Part shown: piece after piece, positions 17,950-25,672 of the stretch
Layout of the letters: each line of letters starts with the position of its first letter
How positions within the stretch are numbered: the stretch's first letter is position 1
Assembly (NCBI GenBank): GCA_041917255.1
Contig: JAYRYA010000019.1
Location: 22,420-86,419, forward strand
Direction of reading: 5' to 3'
Length of the DNA stretch: 64,000 bases
Source: Zoogloea sp041917255
GTDB taxonomy: Bacteria; Pseudomonadota; Gammaproteobacteria; Burkholderiales; Rhodocyclaceae
The notes under the pieces: generated by a model
Database searches by the model: none
What the model saw: only the letters and a program-made list of their open reading frames with translations
Told to the model about the DNA's origin: nothing
Program-made: the position numbers and the translations under genes

Positions 17950-18385
17950 AGAGGAGCCCGCCGCCGTGCTCAGGGTCGCTTTTGCATCCACCGACCGCAA
18001 TCGGGTCAATCAGCACTTCGGCGCTGCCGAAGGTTTTGCGATCTACGAAGTGGTGCCCGACAAGGCCACCCTCGTGGGCGTCGCCGACTTCCCCGAAGAG
18101 GCGATGGACGGCAACGAGAACAAGCTCGCCGCCAAGGTGGAATTTCTCGCCGGCTGCCACGCGGTGTACGTGATGGCCATCGGCGCCTCGGCGATCAAGC
18201 AGCTCATGGCCAAGGGCATCCAGCCGATCCGCACCGACGAGGTGGACGCCATCCCCGATCTGCTGGCCGAGATCAGCCGCGCGATGAAGGAGGGCGGCGT
18301 GCAGTGGATCGACCGCGCCGTCGCTGCCCAGACCAAATCGGAAGACCGCTTCTCGGCGATGGAAGATGAGGGTTGGCAGGGATGA
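17855..18385 (+). CDS. nifX: NifX, FeMo-cofactor precursor carrier
   Basis: From the ATG at 17855 the protein has 176 residues: a variable lead, a RRLQLVW segment and then the NifX domain starting LRVAFASTDRNRVNQHFGAAEGF. NifX binds NifB-co and intermediates passed to NifEN. The start is uncertain. A strong ribosome site (AAAGAGGAG) sits 9 bases before an in-frame GTG at 17966, which would give a 139-residue protein beginning exactly at the domain. The RRLQLV segment resembles N-terminal extensions of other NifX proteins and favours an upstream start (17855 or 17912). Confidence 0.9.
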   Translation: MNSNPINQSTGPSPASATPMAPRRLQLVWSIKEEPAAVLRVAFASTDRNRVNQHFGAAEGFAIYEVVPDKATLVGVADFPEEAMDGNENKLAAKVEFLAGCHAVYVMAIGASAIKQLMAKGIQPIRTDEVDAIPDLLAEISRAMKEGGVQWIDRAVAAQTKSEDRFSAMEDEGWQG

Positions 18386-18849
18386 GCGCGCCCTACATCG
18401 AACATCGCGGTGTGGTGCGCCGCATCGAAGGTGGCAAGGCCATCGTCGCCATGGAGACCGGCGGCTGTTCGTCCTGCGGCCACGTGAGCGCCTGCGGCGT
18501 GGGCAAGATGGCCGGCGAGCGCCCGTCCACCCTGCTCAGCGTGCCCCTCGAGGCCGGCGTGGCGGTGGGTGATGTGGTCGCGGTGGGGCTGCCTGCCGCG
18601 GGCCTTTCGGCCAGCGCCGTGCTCGGCTATCTCTTCCCGGCCATCGCCATGCTGCTGGGGGCGGCACTCGCGGCCGCCTTTGACGGGCGCGACGGCGTCA
18701 CCGCATTGGGGGCGATGGGAGGCTTTCTCGCTGCCCTGATCCTCGCCCGCCTTGCGGTGGGCCTTGCTCCCCGCCTGATGCCTGCTCCCCGGCTCATGCC
18801 GATCCCGACTTCCTCACCCGTTTCCATCCAGGAGTTTCATCATGACTGA
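18382..18849 (+). CDS. RseC/MucC-type protein in the nif operon
   Basis: A 155-residue protein with the RseC layout: an N-terminal domain with a four-cysteine cluster region (GGCSSCGHVSACGVGK), a small beta domain, and two membrane spans at about 77-96 and 104-124. In Escherichia coli RseC works with the Rnf-like Rsx complex to reduce SoxR. Here it lies inside the nif operon, overlapping the nifX stop (ATGA) and the next gene by 8 bases. A role linked to the Rnf complex encoded 5 kb upstream is a reasonable inference. The last 25 residues are proline-rich and unconserved. Confidence 0.82.
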   Translation: MSAPYIEHRGVVRRIEGGKAIVAMETGGCSSCGHVSACGVGKMAGERPSTLLSVPLEAGVAVGDVVAVGLPAAGLSASAVLGYLFPAIAMLLGAALAAAFDGRDGVTALGAMGGFLAALILARLAVGLAPRLMPAPRLMPIPTSSPVSIQEFHHD

Positions 18850-19306
18850 CACCGTCGTCGAACGCGATCCCATCCTCGACACCGATTTCATCAAGGAGAT
18901 GGCCCGCCAGATGCGCGCCCTCGACACCTACGGCACCTACCAGGGCTGGACGGTGGAGAAGATCCTCGATCCCTACATCCTCACCAAGGAGCGCAAGGCG
19001 GAGATTCCGCTGATCGGCGACCCGGACGATGTGACGATCTCCCGCGTCAAGGCTTTCTACAACGCCATCGCCGTACTCATCGAGAAGGAGTGCAAGCAGC
19101 TGGCCGTGCCGCTGGTGCACCTGACCCACGAAGGCTTTGGCCGCGCGCTGATCACCGTGGGCAAGCTGGTGGCCGTCGATCGCACCCTGCGCGATGTGCA
19201 TCGCTTTGGCTTCGCCAGCCTCTCCAAGATGAAGGACGAGGCCGACAAGATCCTCTCCGTCGCCCTCGAACGCATCGGCGAGTACCCGGCTGTCGCCGGG
19301 ATGTGA
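18842..19306 (+). CDS. NifX-associated protein (DUF269)
   Basis: A 154-residue soluble, mostly helical protein. It has the family marks FIKEMARQMRALDTYGTYQGW near the start and LVHLTHEGFGRALITVGKLV in the middle. DUF269 genes follow nifX in many diazotrophs, and the function is not established. Starts within the end of the RseC-like gene. Confidence 0.92.
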   Translation: MTDTVVERDPILDTDFIKEMARQMRALDTYGTYQGWTVEKILDPYILTKERKAEIPLIGDPDDVTISRVKAFYNAIAVLIEKECKQLAVPLVHLTHEGFGRALITVGKLVAVDRTLRDVHRFGFASLSKMKDEADKILSVALERIGEYPAVAGM

Positions 19307-19320
19307 GCAGGGAGGCTGTC

Positions 19321-19533
19321 ATGAGCACCGTCGATGAGATCGCGGCCCTCGACAAGGAAGTGAAGAAACTCAAGCGTATCGCTTCCGAATGGGCCTCCCA
19401 GCTCCACGACCTCGTGGAAGACCGCCTGCCGGCGGGCTACCACGAGATTCCGGGCATTTCCCAATCCACCTACGACGCCTGTCAGGCCTGGGCCGAGGCC
19501 AACGCCCGCCTGTCGGCGGCACAGAAAGGTTGA
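19321..19533 (+). CDS. Small DUF683/CCE_0567-type nif protein
   Basis: A 70-residue helical protein: IAALDKEVKKLKRIASEWA forms a first helix with a charged heptad-like pattern, followed by a LHDLVEDRLPAGY turn and a second helix. Small proteins of this type sit between the DUF269 gene and a ferredoxin in nif operons and are thought to bind metal. Starts 14 bases after the previous gene with an AGGGAGG ribosome site. Confidence 0.88.
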   Translation: MSTVDEIAALDKEVKKLKRIASEWASQLHDLVEDRLPAGYHEIPGISQSTYDACQAWAEANARLSAAQKG

Positions 19534-19539
19534 ACCATC

Positions 19540-19821
19540 ATGGCGCAGATCACTGGCCTGACCCGCGGGGGCGTGGAATGGACGCCCGAATTCGTCACCA
19601 ATCTGGATCAGGCCAAATGCATCGGCTGTGGCCGTTGCTACAAGGTCTGTCCGCGCAACGTGCTCGATCTGGTCGAGCGCGAGCTGGAGGATGACGACGA
19701 CTCCGACGACGACAACATGATGGTGATGTCCATCGCCAACGGCGCCGACTGCATCGGCTGCGGCTCCTGCGGCCGGGTGTGCCCGAAGGACTGCTACACC
19801 TACTCGCCGGCGAGCGTGTGA
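19540..19821 (+). CDS. fdxB: Nif-specific ferredoxin III (FdxB type)
   Basis: A 93-residue ferredoxin with two 4Fe-4S motifs: CIGCGRCYKVCP (about 27-38) and CIGCGSCGRVCP (about 71-82). Between them is an acidic insert (ELEDDDDSDDDNMMV). It lies 6 bases after the DUF683-type gene. Likely an electron donor to nitrogenase or to cofactor assembly. Confidence 0.94.
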   Translation: MAQITGLTRGGVEWTPEFVTNLDQAKCIGCGRCYKVCPRNVLDLVERELEDDDDSDDDNMMVMSIANGADCIGCGSCGRVCPKDCYTYSPASV

Positions 19822-20177
19822 TGGCCGGGGCTGCCGCTGCGCTGTCCGATCCCGCCGTCGGGGCCGCCGTGTGTGCGGCCCTGCGGCAGCAGGTGGAGCG
19901 CCTGGGTCTATCCATCGGCGACGAGCCGGACTGGTCGCTGCTGACCTTCGAGGAGAAGACCGACCCCTTCTCGCAGGAGATCAGCGTGGTGGGTACCTGG
20001 CGTGGCCAGGCCCGCTACGGCAACGTCACGCTGTTTCCGGATGGGCGCGTGTTTGCCGAATACCAGGTGCTGCTGCCCCATCCCGACAAGCCCGAAAGCT
20101 ATGTGGAATCCGTGCAGGTGTGGGGCAAGCCCGACCAGCTTCGCGGTGAGGCTGTGATCGCCGGCTTCATGACCTGA
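19821..20177 (+). CDS. Nif-operon protein of unknown function
   Basis: A 118-residue protein. The start codon overlaps the fdxB stop by one base (TGATG), so translation is coupled. An N-terminal helix (PAVGAAVCAALRQQVERLGL) is followed by beta strands (EISVVGTWRGQARYGNVTLFPDGRVFAEYQVLLPHP, cited here only to show the strand pattern in parts). No cysteine cluster or membrane span is visible. Its place after fdxB suggests a job with that ferredoxin. I do not recognise the family. Confidence 0.75.
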   Translation: MAGAAAALSDPAVGAAVCAALRQQVERLGLSIGDEPDWSLLTFEEKTDPFSQEISVVGTWRGQARYGNVTLFPDGRVFAEYQVLLPHPDKPESYVESVQVWGKPDQLRGEAVIAGFMT

Positions 20178-20179
20178 CG

Positions 20180-20596
20180 ATGGACGCGCAGCCGCGGCTG
20201 ATCCTGCTGCACAAACACAAGACCAGCGGGCGGGTGCGGTTCCTGTGCCTGCCGCACGGCGTCGTTGCCTTCAAGTCCCTGCCGGCGCTGGCGGCGCTGC
20301 GGGACGAGGATTACTCGCCGGTCGTTCAGATCCACCCTGCGGCGGTGGTGCGCGAAGCCGAGACGCGCCTCGGACTGCCGGAGGATGCCATCGAGCCCGA
20401 AGGCGATTTCCAGGCCTGGGTGGATACGCCCGGCGGCGACGTGCCGGTGCTGCTGGGCATCTTCACCGGTATCGAACCCCCTTTTGCGGCGGTGGAGCGG
20501 GTCGGCGGGCGATTCATCGCCATCACCGAATCCCGCGCCCTCACCGACGTGGAGCGTCAACTCCTGCGCCGGGCCTACGAGCACGTGCTGGGCTGA
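20180..20596 (+). CDS. Last gene of the nifENX operon, unknown function
   Basis: A 138-residue soluble protein starting MDAQPRLILLHKHKTSGRVR, two bases after the previous stop. It has alternating strands and helices (LPHGVVAFKSLPALAALRD, ETRLGLPEDAIE, DVERQLLRRAYEHVLG) and no cysteine beyond one, so it is not NifQ. The gene after it is on the opposite strand, so it ends the operon. I do not recognise the family. Confidence 0.72.
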   Translation: MDAQPRLILLHKHKTSGRVRFLCLPHGVVAFKSLPALAALRDEDYSPVVQIHPAAVVREAETRLGLPEDAIEPEGDFQAWVDTPGGDVPVLLGIFTGIEPPFAAVERVGGRFIAITESRALTDVERQLLRRAYEHVLG

Positions 20597-20606
20597 TCCG
20601 CTGCGT

Positions 20607-21200
20607 TCAAACGCCAGGCATCGGCACGAAGCCGGGCAGCGCCTTGACCCGCTCGATCCACGCCTGAATGTGGGGGAAGTCGTTCAGCGTCACGCCGCCC
20701 TCCGGCGCCAGCGCCACATAAGGGAGCACCGCGCAGTCGGCGATGGTCGGCCGGTCCAGCGCCAGCCAGTCGTGATCGGCCAGCCGGGCGTCGATCAGCG
20801 GCAGGATGCGCGCCGCCCGGCGCAGGGTGTCGGTCTTGTCGATGGCGTAGCCGAACTTGTCCACCAGCCGCGCGGCGCCGGGGCCGTTCTGCACTTCGTT
20901 GGCGGCGGTGGAGAGCCACTGCACCACCTCGGCCATCGCCGCCGGATCGCTGGGTAGCCACGCTTCGCCGGCATAGCGCCGGGCGAGATAGACGAGGATC
21001 GCCTGGGAATCCCGCAGCACCACCTTGCCATCGACGAGGATGGGAATCTCGCCCCACGGGTTGAGCGTGATGAGGGGCGGGCGCTTGTGCTCGCCGGCCA
21101 GGAAATCCACCGGCACGATGTCCACGGGGATGCCGGCCAGGGCGGCAAATAGCCGCACCTTGTAGCAGTTGCCGGAGAGGGTGAGGTCGTACAGTTTCAT
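20607..21200 (-). CDS. Glutathione S-transferase family protein
   Basis: A 197-residue protein with an N-terminal thioredoxin-like domain (KLYDLTLSGNCYKVRL, with LNPWGEIPILVDG and the DSQAILVYLA glutathione site) and a helical C-terminal domain (RPTIADCAVLPYVALAPEG). It lies 25 bases after the oxidase-like gene, so the two are probably co-transcribed. No nif promoter precedes it. It appears to be an unrelated insert in the nif island. Confidence 0.9.
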   Translation of the reverse strand: MKLYDLTLSGNCYKVRLFAALAGIPVDIVPVDFLAGEHKRPPLITLNPWGEIPILVDGKVVLRDSQAILVYLARRYAGEAWLPSDPAAMAEVVQWLSTAANEVQNGPGAARLVDKFGYAIDKTDTLRRAARILPLIDARLADHDWLALDRPTIADCAVLPYVALAPEGGVTLNDFPHIQAWIERVKALPGFVPMPGV

Positions 21201-21225
21201 GGGTGTCTCCTTCTTGGTCGGGGTG

Positions 21226-21783
21226 TCAGGGGTGGGGCGGGATGTCCCGCGCGGCCAGCTCGGCGGCGGAAAAGCGCGGGGTGATGTGCTGGGAGCAGTT
21301 CCAGTCGAAGGCTGCCACGTGCAGCACCATCACCCGTTCGGTGGGCGGCGCGCCGGGCAGGGTGACGGCGGCGACGAGATCCGGATCGGCGTCGTCAGCG
21401 GGCAGCACCTGCACCTCGGCCAGCAGCTTGAGCCGCCGCCGGTTGGGGTAGTCCATCAGGATCAGCGCCGCCCTGGGCTGGCCGCTCAGGTTGCCGACGC
21501 TCACGAACTGGCGGTTGCCGCCATAGTCGGCAAAGGCCAGCGTGCGCGCGTCGATCACCCGCAGAAAGCCCGCCGGGCCGCCCCGGTGCTGCACATGGGG
21601 CCAGCCGGTCTCGCTCACGGTGGCCAGGTAGGCGCTGTCGCGGCCAGCGATGAAGCTGCGCTCGCGCTCGCCCAGCGCCGCTTCGGGGTTGCCGCCGGGC
21701 GTCGGTAGCGGGGCGCCCAGATAGTGCTGCTGGGTGGCGCGAACGCCGGGCGTGCAGGTGATGTCGGCAAAGTGGCGGGACAT
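21226..21783 (-). CDS. Pyridoxamine 5'-phosphate oxidase-like FMN-binding protein
   Basis: A 185-residue protein of the split-barrel flavin family: AALGERERSFIAGRDSAYLA, TVSETGWPHVQHRGGPAGFL and GNRQFVSVGNLSGQPRAAL mark the fold. Proteins of this group bind FMN or haem and their substrates vary. It is read away from the LysR gene at 21888 across a 104-base gap, a common arrangement of a regulator and its target. Confidence 0.85.
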   Translation of the reverse strand: MSRHFADITCTPGVRATQQHYLGAPLPTPGGNPEAALGERERSFIAGRDSAYLATVSETGWPHVQHRGGPAGFLRVIDARTLAFADYGGNRQFVSVGNLSGQPRAALILMDYPNRRRLKLLAEVQVLPADDADPDLVAAVTLPGAPPTERVMVLHVAAFDWNCSQHITPRFSAAELAARDIPPHP

Positions 21784-21887
21784 GACAGGTTCTCCAGACC
21801 GTTTTGGCTATCGTGATCCTTTCGGCTGAAGCAATAAATGGGGGTGAGAGAATTTCATTGATGCAGCAACCGGTTTAATCTTGCCCC

Positions 21888-22784
21888 ATGGACAAGTTCA
21901 AGGCGATGAACACCTTTGTCGGCATCGTCGAGGCCGGCAGCCTGACGGCCGCCGCGGAGCGGCTCGGGATGTCGCTGGCGGCGGTGGTGCGCAGCCTCGC
22001 GGCGCTGGAGGAGTCCCTCGGCCTGCGCCTGCTCAACCGCAGCACCCGGCGCATCGCGCTGACCGACGAGGGCCGCGACTACCTGGAGCGCAGCCGCCGC
22101 CTGCTGGCCGATCTGGCTGACCTGGAGAACGCCGTCACTGCCCGGCGGGTGCGGCCTTCGGGGCGGCTGGTGATTACCGCGCCGGTGATGTTCGGGCGGC
22201 TGCACGTGGCGCCGGTGGTCACCGACTTTCTCGCCGAGCATCCCGAGATGCGCGTCGAGCTGACCCTGGCGGACCGGATGCTCGATCTGCTCGACGAGAG
22301 CATCGATCTGGCGCTGCGCATCGGCGCGTTGCCGGATTCCGGGCTGGTGGCGGTGCCTGTCGGCAGCACCCGCCGGGTGCTGTGCGCGAGCCCCGATTAC
22401 CTGGCCCGTCTTGGCCGGCCGGCACATCCGGCCGACCTGCGCGGCCACACGGTGATCCGTTTCACCGGGCTGGACGATGGGCATGACTGGCACTTCGAGC
22501 GGGCCGGCGAGCACCTGCGGGTGCCGGTGCGCAGCAACTTCGCCACCAATCAGGTGGATGTGGCGCTGGATGCCTGCTGCAAAGGCGTGGGTTGCGGGCG
22601 TTTCCTCGCCTATCAGCTGCGCGCGCTGGAAGCGGCTGGCGAACTGGAGCGCCTGCTCGACGACTGGGCGCCGCCGACGGTGCCGGTGAGTCTGCTGTAT
22701 CCCCACGGGCGGCTGCTGCCGTCGCGGGTGCGGGCCTTCATCGATTGGGCGGTGCCGCGCCTGCGCGAACGTCTCGCCAGCTGA
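21888..22784 (+). CDS. LysR-family transcriptional regulator
   Basis: A 298-residue regulator with an N-terminal winged helix (FVGIVEAGSLTAAAERLGMS, residues about 8-27) and a periplasmic-binding-like effector domain. It probably controls the divergent oxidase-like and GST genes. It is not nif-specific. The sigma-54 promoter for the next operon lies after its stop. Confidence 0.92.
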   Translation: MDKFKAMNTFVGIVEAGSLTAAAERLGMSLAAVVRSLAALEESLGLRLLNRSTRRIALTDEGRDYLERSRRLLADLADLENAVTARRVRPSGRLVITAPVMFGRLHVAPVVTDFLAEHPEMRVELTLADRMLDLLDESIDLALRIGALPDSGLVAVPVGSTRRVLCASPDYLARLGRPAHPADLRGHTVIRFTGLDDGHDWHFERAGEHLRVPVRSNFATNQVDVALDACCKGVGCGRFLAYQLRALEAAGELERLLDDWAPPTVPVSLLYPHGRLLPSRVRAFIDWAVPRLRERLAS

Positions 22785-22818
22785 TCGAAAACCCCGGGCT
22801 GCGGCGCGAATCCCCCAT

Positions 22819-22834
22819 TGTCGTAAACGCGACA
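22819..22834. promoter_or_regulatory. NifA site upstream of hesB-nifU-nifS
   Basis: TGTCGTAAACGCGACA fits TGT-N10-ACA and the extended palindrome TGTCG-N6-CGACA. It lies 68 bases ahead of the -24/-12 element and just after the LysR gene. Confidence 0.9.
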
Positions 22835-22902
22835 CGCTTACGACAGTCTTTCGAAAGCGAACTTTCATATCAAAAACAACGGCTTGCCAGTTTGGTGGGG
22901 TG

Positions 22903-22917
22903 TGGCACGTCCCTTGC
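22903..22917 (+). promoter_or_regulatory. Sigma-54 promoter of hesB-nifU-nifS
   Basis: TGGCACGTCCCTTGC is a perfect match to the -24/-12 consensus. The ATG of the first gene is 38 bases further on. Confidence 0.95.
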
Positions 22918-22954
22918 AGAGAGGAGGTATAGCCCCCCAAATCGGAGAACCGAA

Positions 22955-23278
22955 ATGATCAATCTCACCCCCGCTGCCGTCAAAGCCGTCCAACGCTTCA
23001 TCCGCGGCTCCGAAACCCCCGTTGCCGGCCTGCGCCTGGTGGTGTCGGGCGGTGGCTGCTCCGGCCTGCAGTACGGCATGAAGCTCGAAGCCGAGAAGGC
23101 CGAGGACGACTGGGAACTGGAAGTCGACGGCGTCAAGCTGCTGGTGGACCCGATGACCATGCCGATGATCGACAACGTCACCGTGGACTTCGTGGATACC
23201 CTCACCCACACCGGTTTCAAGTTCGACAATCCCAACGCCAGCGCCAAGTGCGCCTGCGGTTCTTCGTTCTCGGTTTAA
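22955..23278 (+). CDS. Nif-linked A-type iron-sulfur carrier (HesB/IscA)
   Basis: A 107-residue A-type carrier with the three conserved cysteines: one in SGGGCSGLQYG (about residue 35) and two in KCACGSSFSV at the end. A-type proteins deliver Fe-S clusters or iron to targets. It is first in the operon with nifU and nifS. Other names in use are nifIscA and hesB. Confidence 0.93.
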   Translation: MINLTPAAVKAVQRFIRGSETPVAGLRLVVSGGGCSGLQYGMKLEAEKAEDDWELEVDGVKLLVDPMTMPMIDNVTVDFVDTLTHTGFKFDNPNASAKCACGSSFSV

Positions 23279-23290
23279 GGAGCCGCCGCC

Positions 23291-24187
23291 ATGTGGGAAT
23301 ACTCAGACAAGGTCCGCGAGCACTTCTTCAACCCGCGCAACTCCGGTCCGCTGGAAGAAGCCAACGGCATCGGCGATGTGGGCTCCATCCAGTGCGGCGA
23401 TGCGCTGCGCCTGATGCTCAAGGTCGAACCCGAGACCGAGGTCATCCAGGACGCGCACTTCCAGACCTTCGGCTGCGGCTCGGCGATCGCCTCGTCGTCG
23501 GCCCTCACCGAGATCATCAAGGGCATGACCCTCGACGAAGCCCTCAAGGTGAGCAATCAGGACATCGCCGACTACCTGGATGGCCTGCCCCCCGAGAAGA
23601 TGCACTGCTCGGTGATGGGCCGCGAAGCCCTGCAGGCTGCCATCGCCAACTACCGTGGCGAGGAGTGGAGCGACGACCACGAGGAAGGTGCGCTGATCTG
23701 CAAGTGCTTCGCCGTGGATGCGGTGATGATCGAAGACGTGGTAAAGGCCAACAACCTCAACACCGTCGAGGAAGTCACCTTCTATACCAAGGCCGGCGGC
23801 GGCTGCGCGGCCTGCCACGAGGGCATCGAGGAGATCCTCGCCAAGGTGATGGCCGAGCGCGCCGGTCCCGGCGAAGTGTCACCCCCGCCCGCCTGCCCGG
23901 CCACGCCGGAAGCGCCCAAGCCGCCCGCATCCAAGCTCACCCTGGTGCAGAAGATCAAGAAGATCGAGGAAGTCCTCGAATCCGTCCGTCCGATGCTCCA
24001 GCGCGACCACGGCGACGTGGAGCTGGCCGACGTGCAGGGCAAGAAGATCTACGTGCACCTCAAGGGCGCGTGCTCCGGCTGCATGATGGAAGCGGCCACC
24101 CTTGGCGGCATCCAGCAGAAGATGATCGAGGCGCTGGGCGAGCTGGTTCAAGTATTGCCGTCGTCCCACATGCCCGTCGAAGCGTAA
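23291..24187 (+). CDS. nifU: NifU, modular Fe-S cluster scaffold
   Basis: A 298-residue three-domain NifU. The N-terminal IscU-like scaffold has cysteines at about 35, 62 and 106. The central domain holds a permanent 2Fe-2S cluster (CKCFAVD and CAACHEG). After a proline-rich linker (PPPACPATPEAPKPP) comes the Nfu domain with CSGC (in KGACSGCMMEA). NifU receives sulfur from NifS and supplies clusters to nitrogenase. Starts 12 bases after the A-type carrier gene. Confidence 0.96.
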   Translation: MWEYSDKVREHFFNPRNSGPLEEANGIGDVGSIQCGDALRLMLKVEPETEVIQDAHFQTFGCGSAIASSSALTEIIKGMTLDEALKVSNQDIADYLDGLPPEKMHCSVMGREALQAAIANYRGEEWSDDHEEGALICKCFAVDAVMIEDVVKANNLNTVEEVTFYTKAGGGCAACHEGIEEILAKVMAERAGPGEVSPPPACPATPEAPKPPASKLTLVQKIKKIEEVLESVRPMLQRDHGDVELADVQGKKIYVHLKGACSGCMMEAATLGGIQQKMIEALGELVQVLPSSHMPVEA

Positions 24188-24209
24188 TCCCCCGATACGC
24201 CAGCACCCG

Positions 24210-24232
24210 CGATCCGGCCGGAGGCCGGATCG
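24210..24232. promoter_or_regulatory. Perfect hairpin between nifU and nifS
   Basis: CGATCCGGCC and GGCCGGATCG form a 10-bp stem with a GGA loop in the 82-base gap. There is no T tract on either strand, so it is not a standard terminator. It may affect message stability or relative expression of nifS. Confidence 0.6.
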
Positions 24233-24269
24233 CCGCGACACCCCAACAGAACATAGAGAGGCCCGTGCC

Positions 24270-25478
24270 ATGAAACCCGTCTATCTCGACAACAACGCCA
24301 CGACGCGGGTCGATCCTGCGGTGGTGGAGGCCATGCTCCCGTTCTTCACCGAGCATTTCGGCAACGCCTCGTCCATCCACGCCTTCGGCAGCGAAGTGGG
24401 CAAGGCCCTCAAGAAGGCGCGCGGCCAGGTGCAGGCGCTGCTGGGCGCCGAGCACGACTCGGAAATCATCTTCACCTCCTGCGGTACCGAGTCCGATTCC
24501 ACCGCCATCCTCTCGGCCCTCAAGGCCCAGCCGGAGCGCAACACGGTGATCACCACCGTCGTCGAGCACCCGGCCATCCTGACCCTGTGCGAATGGCTCG
24601 AGAAGGAGGGCTACATCGTCCACAAGCTCAAGGTGGATAAAAAAGGCCGCCTCGACATTGACGAATACAAATCGCTCCTCAACGACCGTGTGGCCGCGGT
24701 GTCGGTGATGTGGGCCAATAACGAGACGGGCACCATCTTCCCGGTGGCCGAGATGGCCGAGCTGGCAGCGGCCAAGGGCATCATGTTCCACACCGACGCC
24801 GTGCAGGCGGTGGGCAAGATCCCCATTGACCTGAAGAACACCAAGATCGACATGTTGTCGCTTTCCGGCCACAAGCTGCACGCGCCCAAGGGTATCGGTG
24901 TGCTCTACCTGCGCCGCGGCTGCCGCTTTCGTCCGCTCCTGCGCGGTGGCCACCAGGAGCGCGGCCGTCGTGCCGGCACCGAGAACTCGGCGTCCATCGT
25001 CGGCCTCGGCATGGCCTGCGAGCTGGCGATGAAGCACATGGAAACCGAGAACACCACCGTGCGCGCCCTGCGCGACAAGCTGGAAAAAGGCATCCTCAGT
25101 CAGATCAGCCACTGCTTCCCCACCGGCGACGTGGCCAACCGGCTGCCCAATACCAGCAACATCGCTTTCGAATACATCGAGGGCGAGGCCATCCTGCTGC
25201 TGCTCAACAAGCTGGGCATCGCCGCCAGTTCGGGCTCGGCCTGCACTTCGGGTTCGCTGGAGCCTTCCCATGTGATGCGGGCGATGGGGATTCCCTACAC
25301 CGCCGCTCATGGCACCATCCGCTTCTCCCTGTCGGTGTACAACACCGAAGAAGAGGTGGACCGCGTGATCGCCGCTGTGCCGCCGATCATCGAACAGCTA
25401 CGCAAGCTCTCGCCCTACTGGGGCGAAAAAGGCCCCGCGGCCAACCCCGAAGCCAGCTTCGCCCCCACCTACGCGTAG
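24270..25478 (+). CDS. nifS: NifS, cysteine desulfurase
   Basis: A 402-residue class V aminotransferase-fold enzyme. It starts VYLDNNATTRVDPAVVEAM, has the PLP lysine in LSGHKLHAPKG and the catalytic cysteine in the SSGSACTSGSLEPSHV loop. It frees sulfur from cysteine for NifU. Operon with hesB and nifU; terminator at 25521. Confidence 0.96.
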   Translation: MKPVYLDNNATTRVDPAVVEAMLPFFTEHFGNASSIHAFGSEVGKALKKARGQVQALLGAEHDSEIIFTSCGTESDSTAILSALKAQPERNTVITTVVEHPAILTLCEWLEKEGYIVHKLKVDKKGRLDIDEYKSLLNDRVAAVSVMWANNETGTIFPVAEMAELAAAKGIMFHTDAVQAVGKIPIDLKNTKIDMLSLSGHKLHAPKGIGVLYLRRGCRFRPLLRGGHQERGRRAGTENSASIVGLGMACELAMKHMETENTTVRALRDKLEKGILSQISHCFPTGDVANRLPNTSNIAFEYIEGEAILLLLNKLGIAASSGSACTSGSLEPSHVMRAMGIPYTAAHGTIRFSLSVYNTEEEVDRVIAAVPPIIEQLRKLSPYWGEKGPAANPEASFAPTYA

Positions 25479-25520
25479 GCATGCGCTGAACGTAACTCCT
25501 CGAGCAGCAATCAAGGCTTG

Positions 25521-25551
25521 GCCCCGGAAGCGATTCCGGGGCGCATTTTTT
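25521..25551 (+). terminator. Rho-independent terminator after nifS
   Basis: GCCCCGGAA and TTCCGGGGC pair across a 4-base loop and are followed within three bases by a run of six T. Lies 42 bases after the nifS stop. Confidence 0.92.
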
Positions 25552-25628
25552 GCCGGCCGGCCGGGCGGGAGAGAATAGCTGCAAGTATGGGGCCAGGGCG
25601 CCCGATGTTCGGGCCCGGCGCCGCATGG

Positions 25629-25658
25629 AAAAAATACCGGCGGGGATCGCCCCGCCGG
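25629..25658 (-). terminator. Rho-independent terminator of the CsgG-like lipoprotein gene
   Basis: CCGGCGGGG and CCCCGCCGG form a 9-bp stem with a 4-base loop. On the minus strand it is followed by TATTTTTT. It lies 14 bases after the stop of the minus-strand gene at 25673. Confidence 0.9.
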
Positions 25659-25672
25659 CGTTTCTGTGGCGA

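Noticed and set aside
20180..20596. Considered as nifQ
   Set aside because: NifQ has a cysteine motif near its C-terminus; this protein lacks it.
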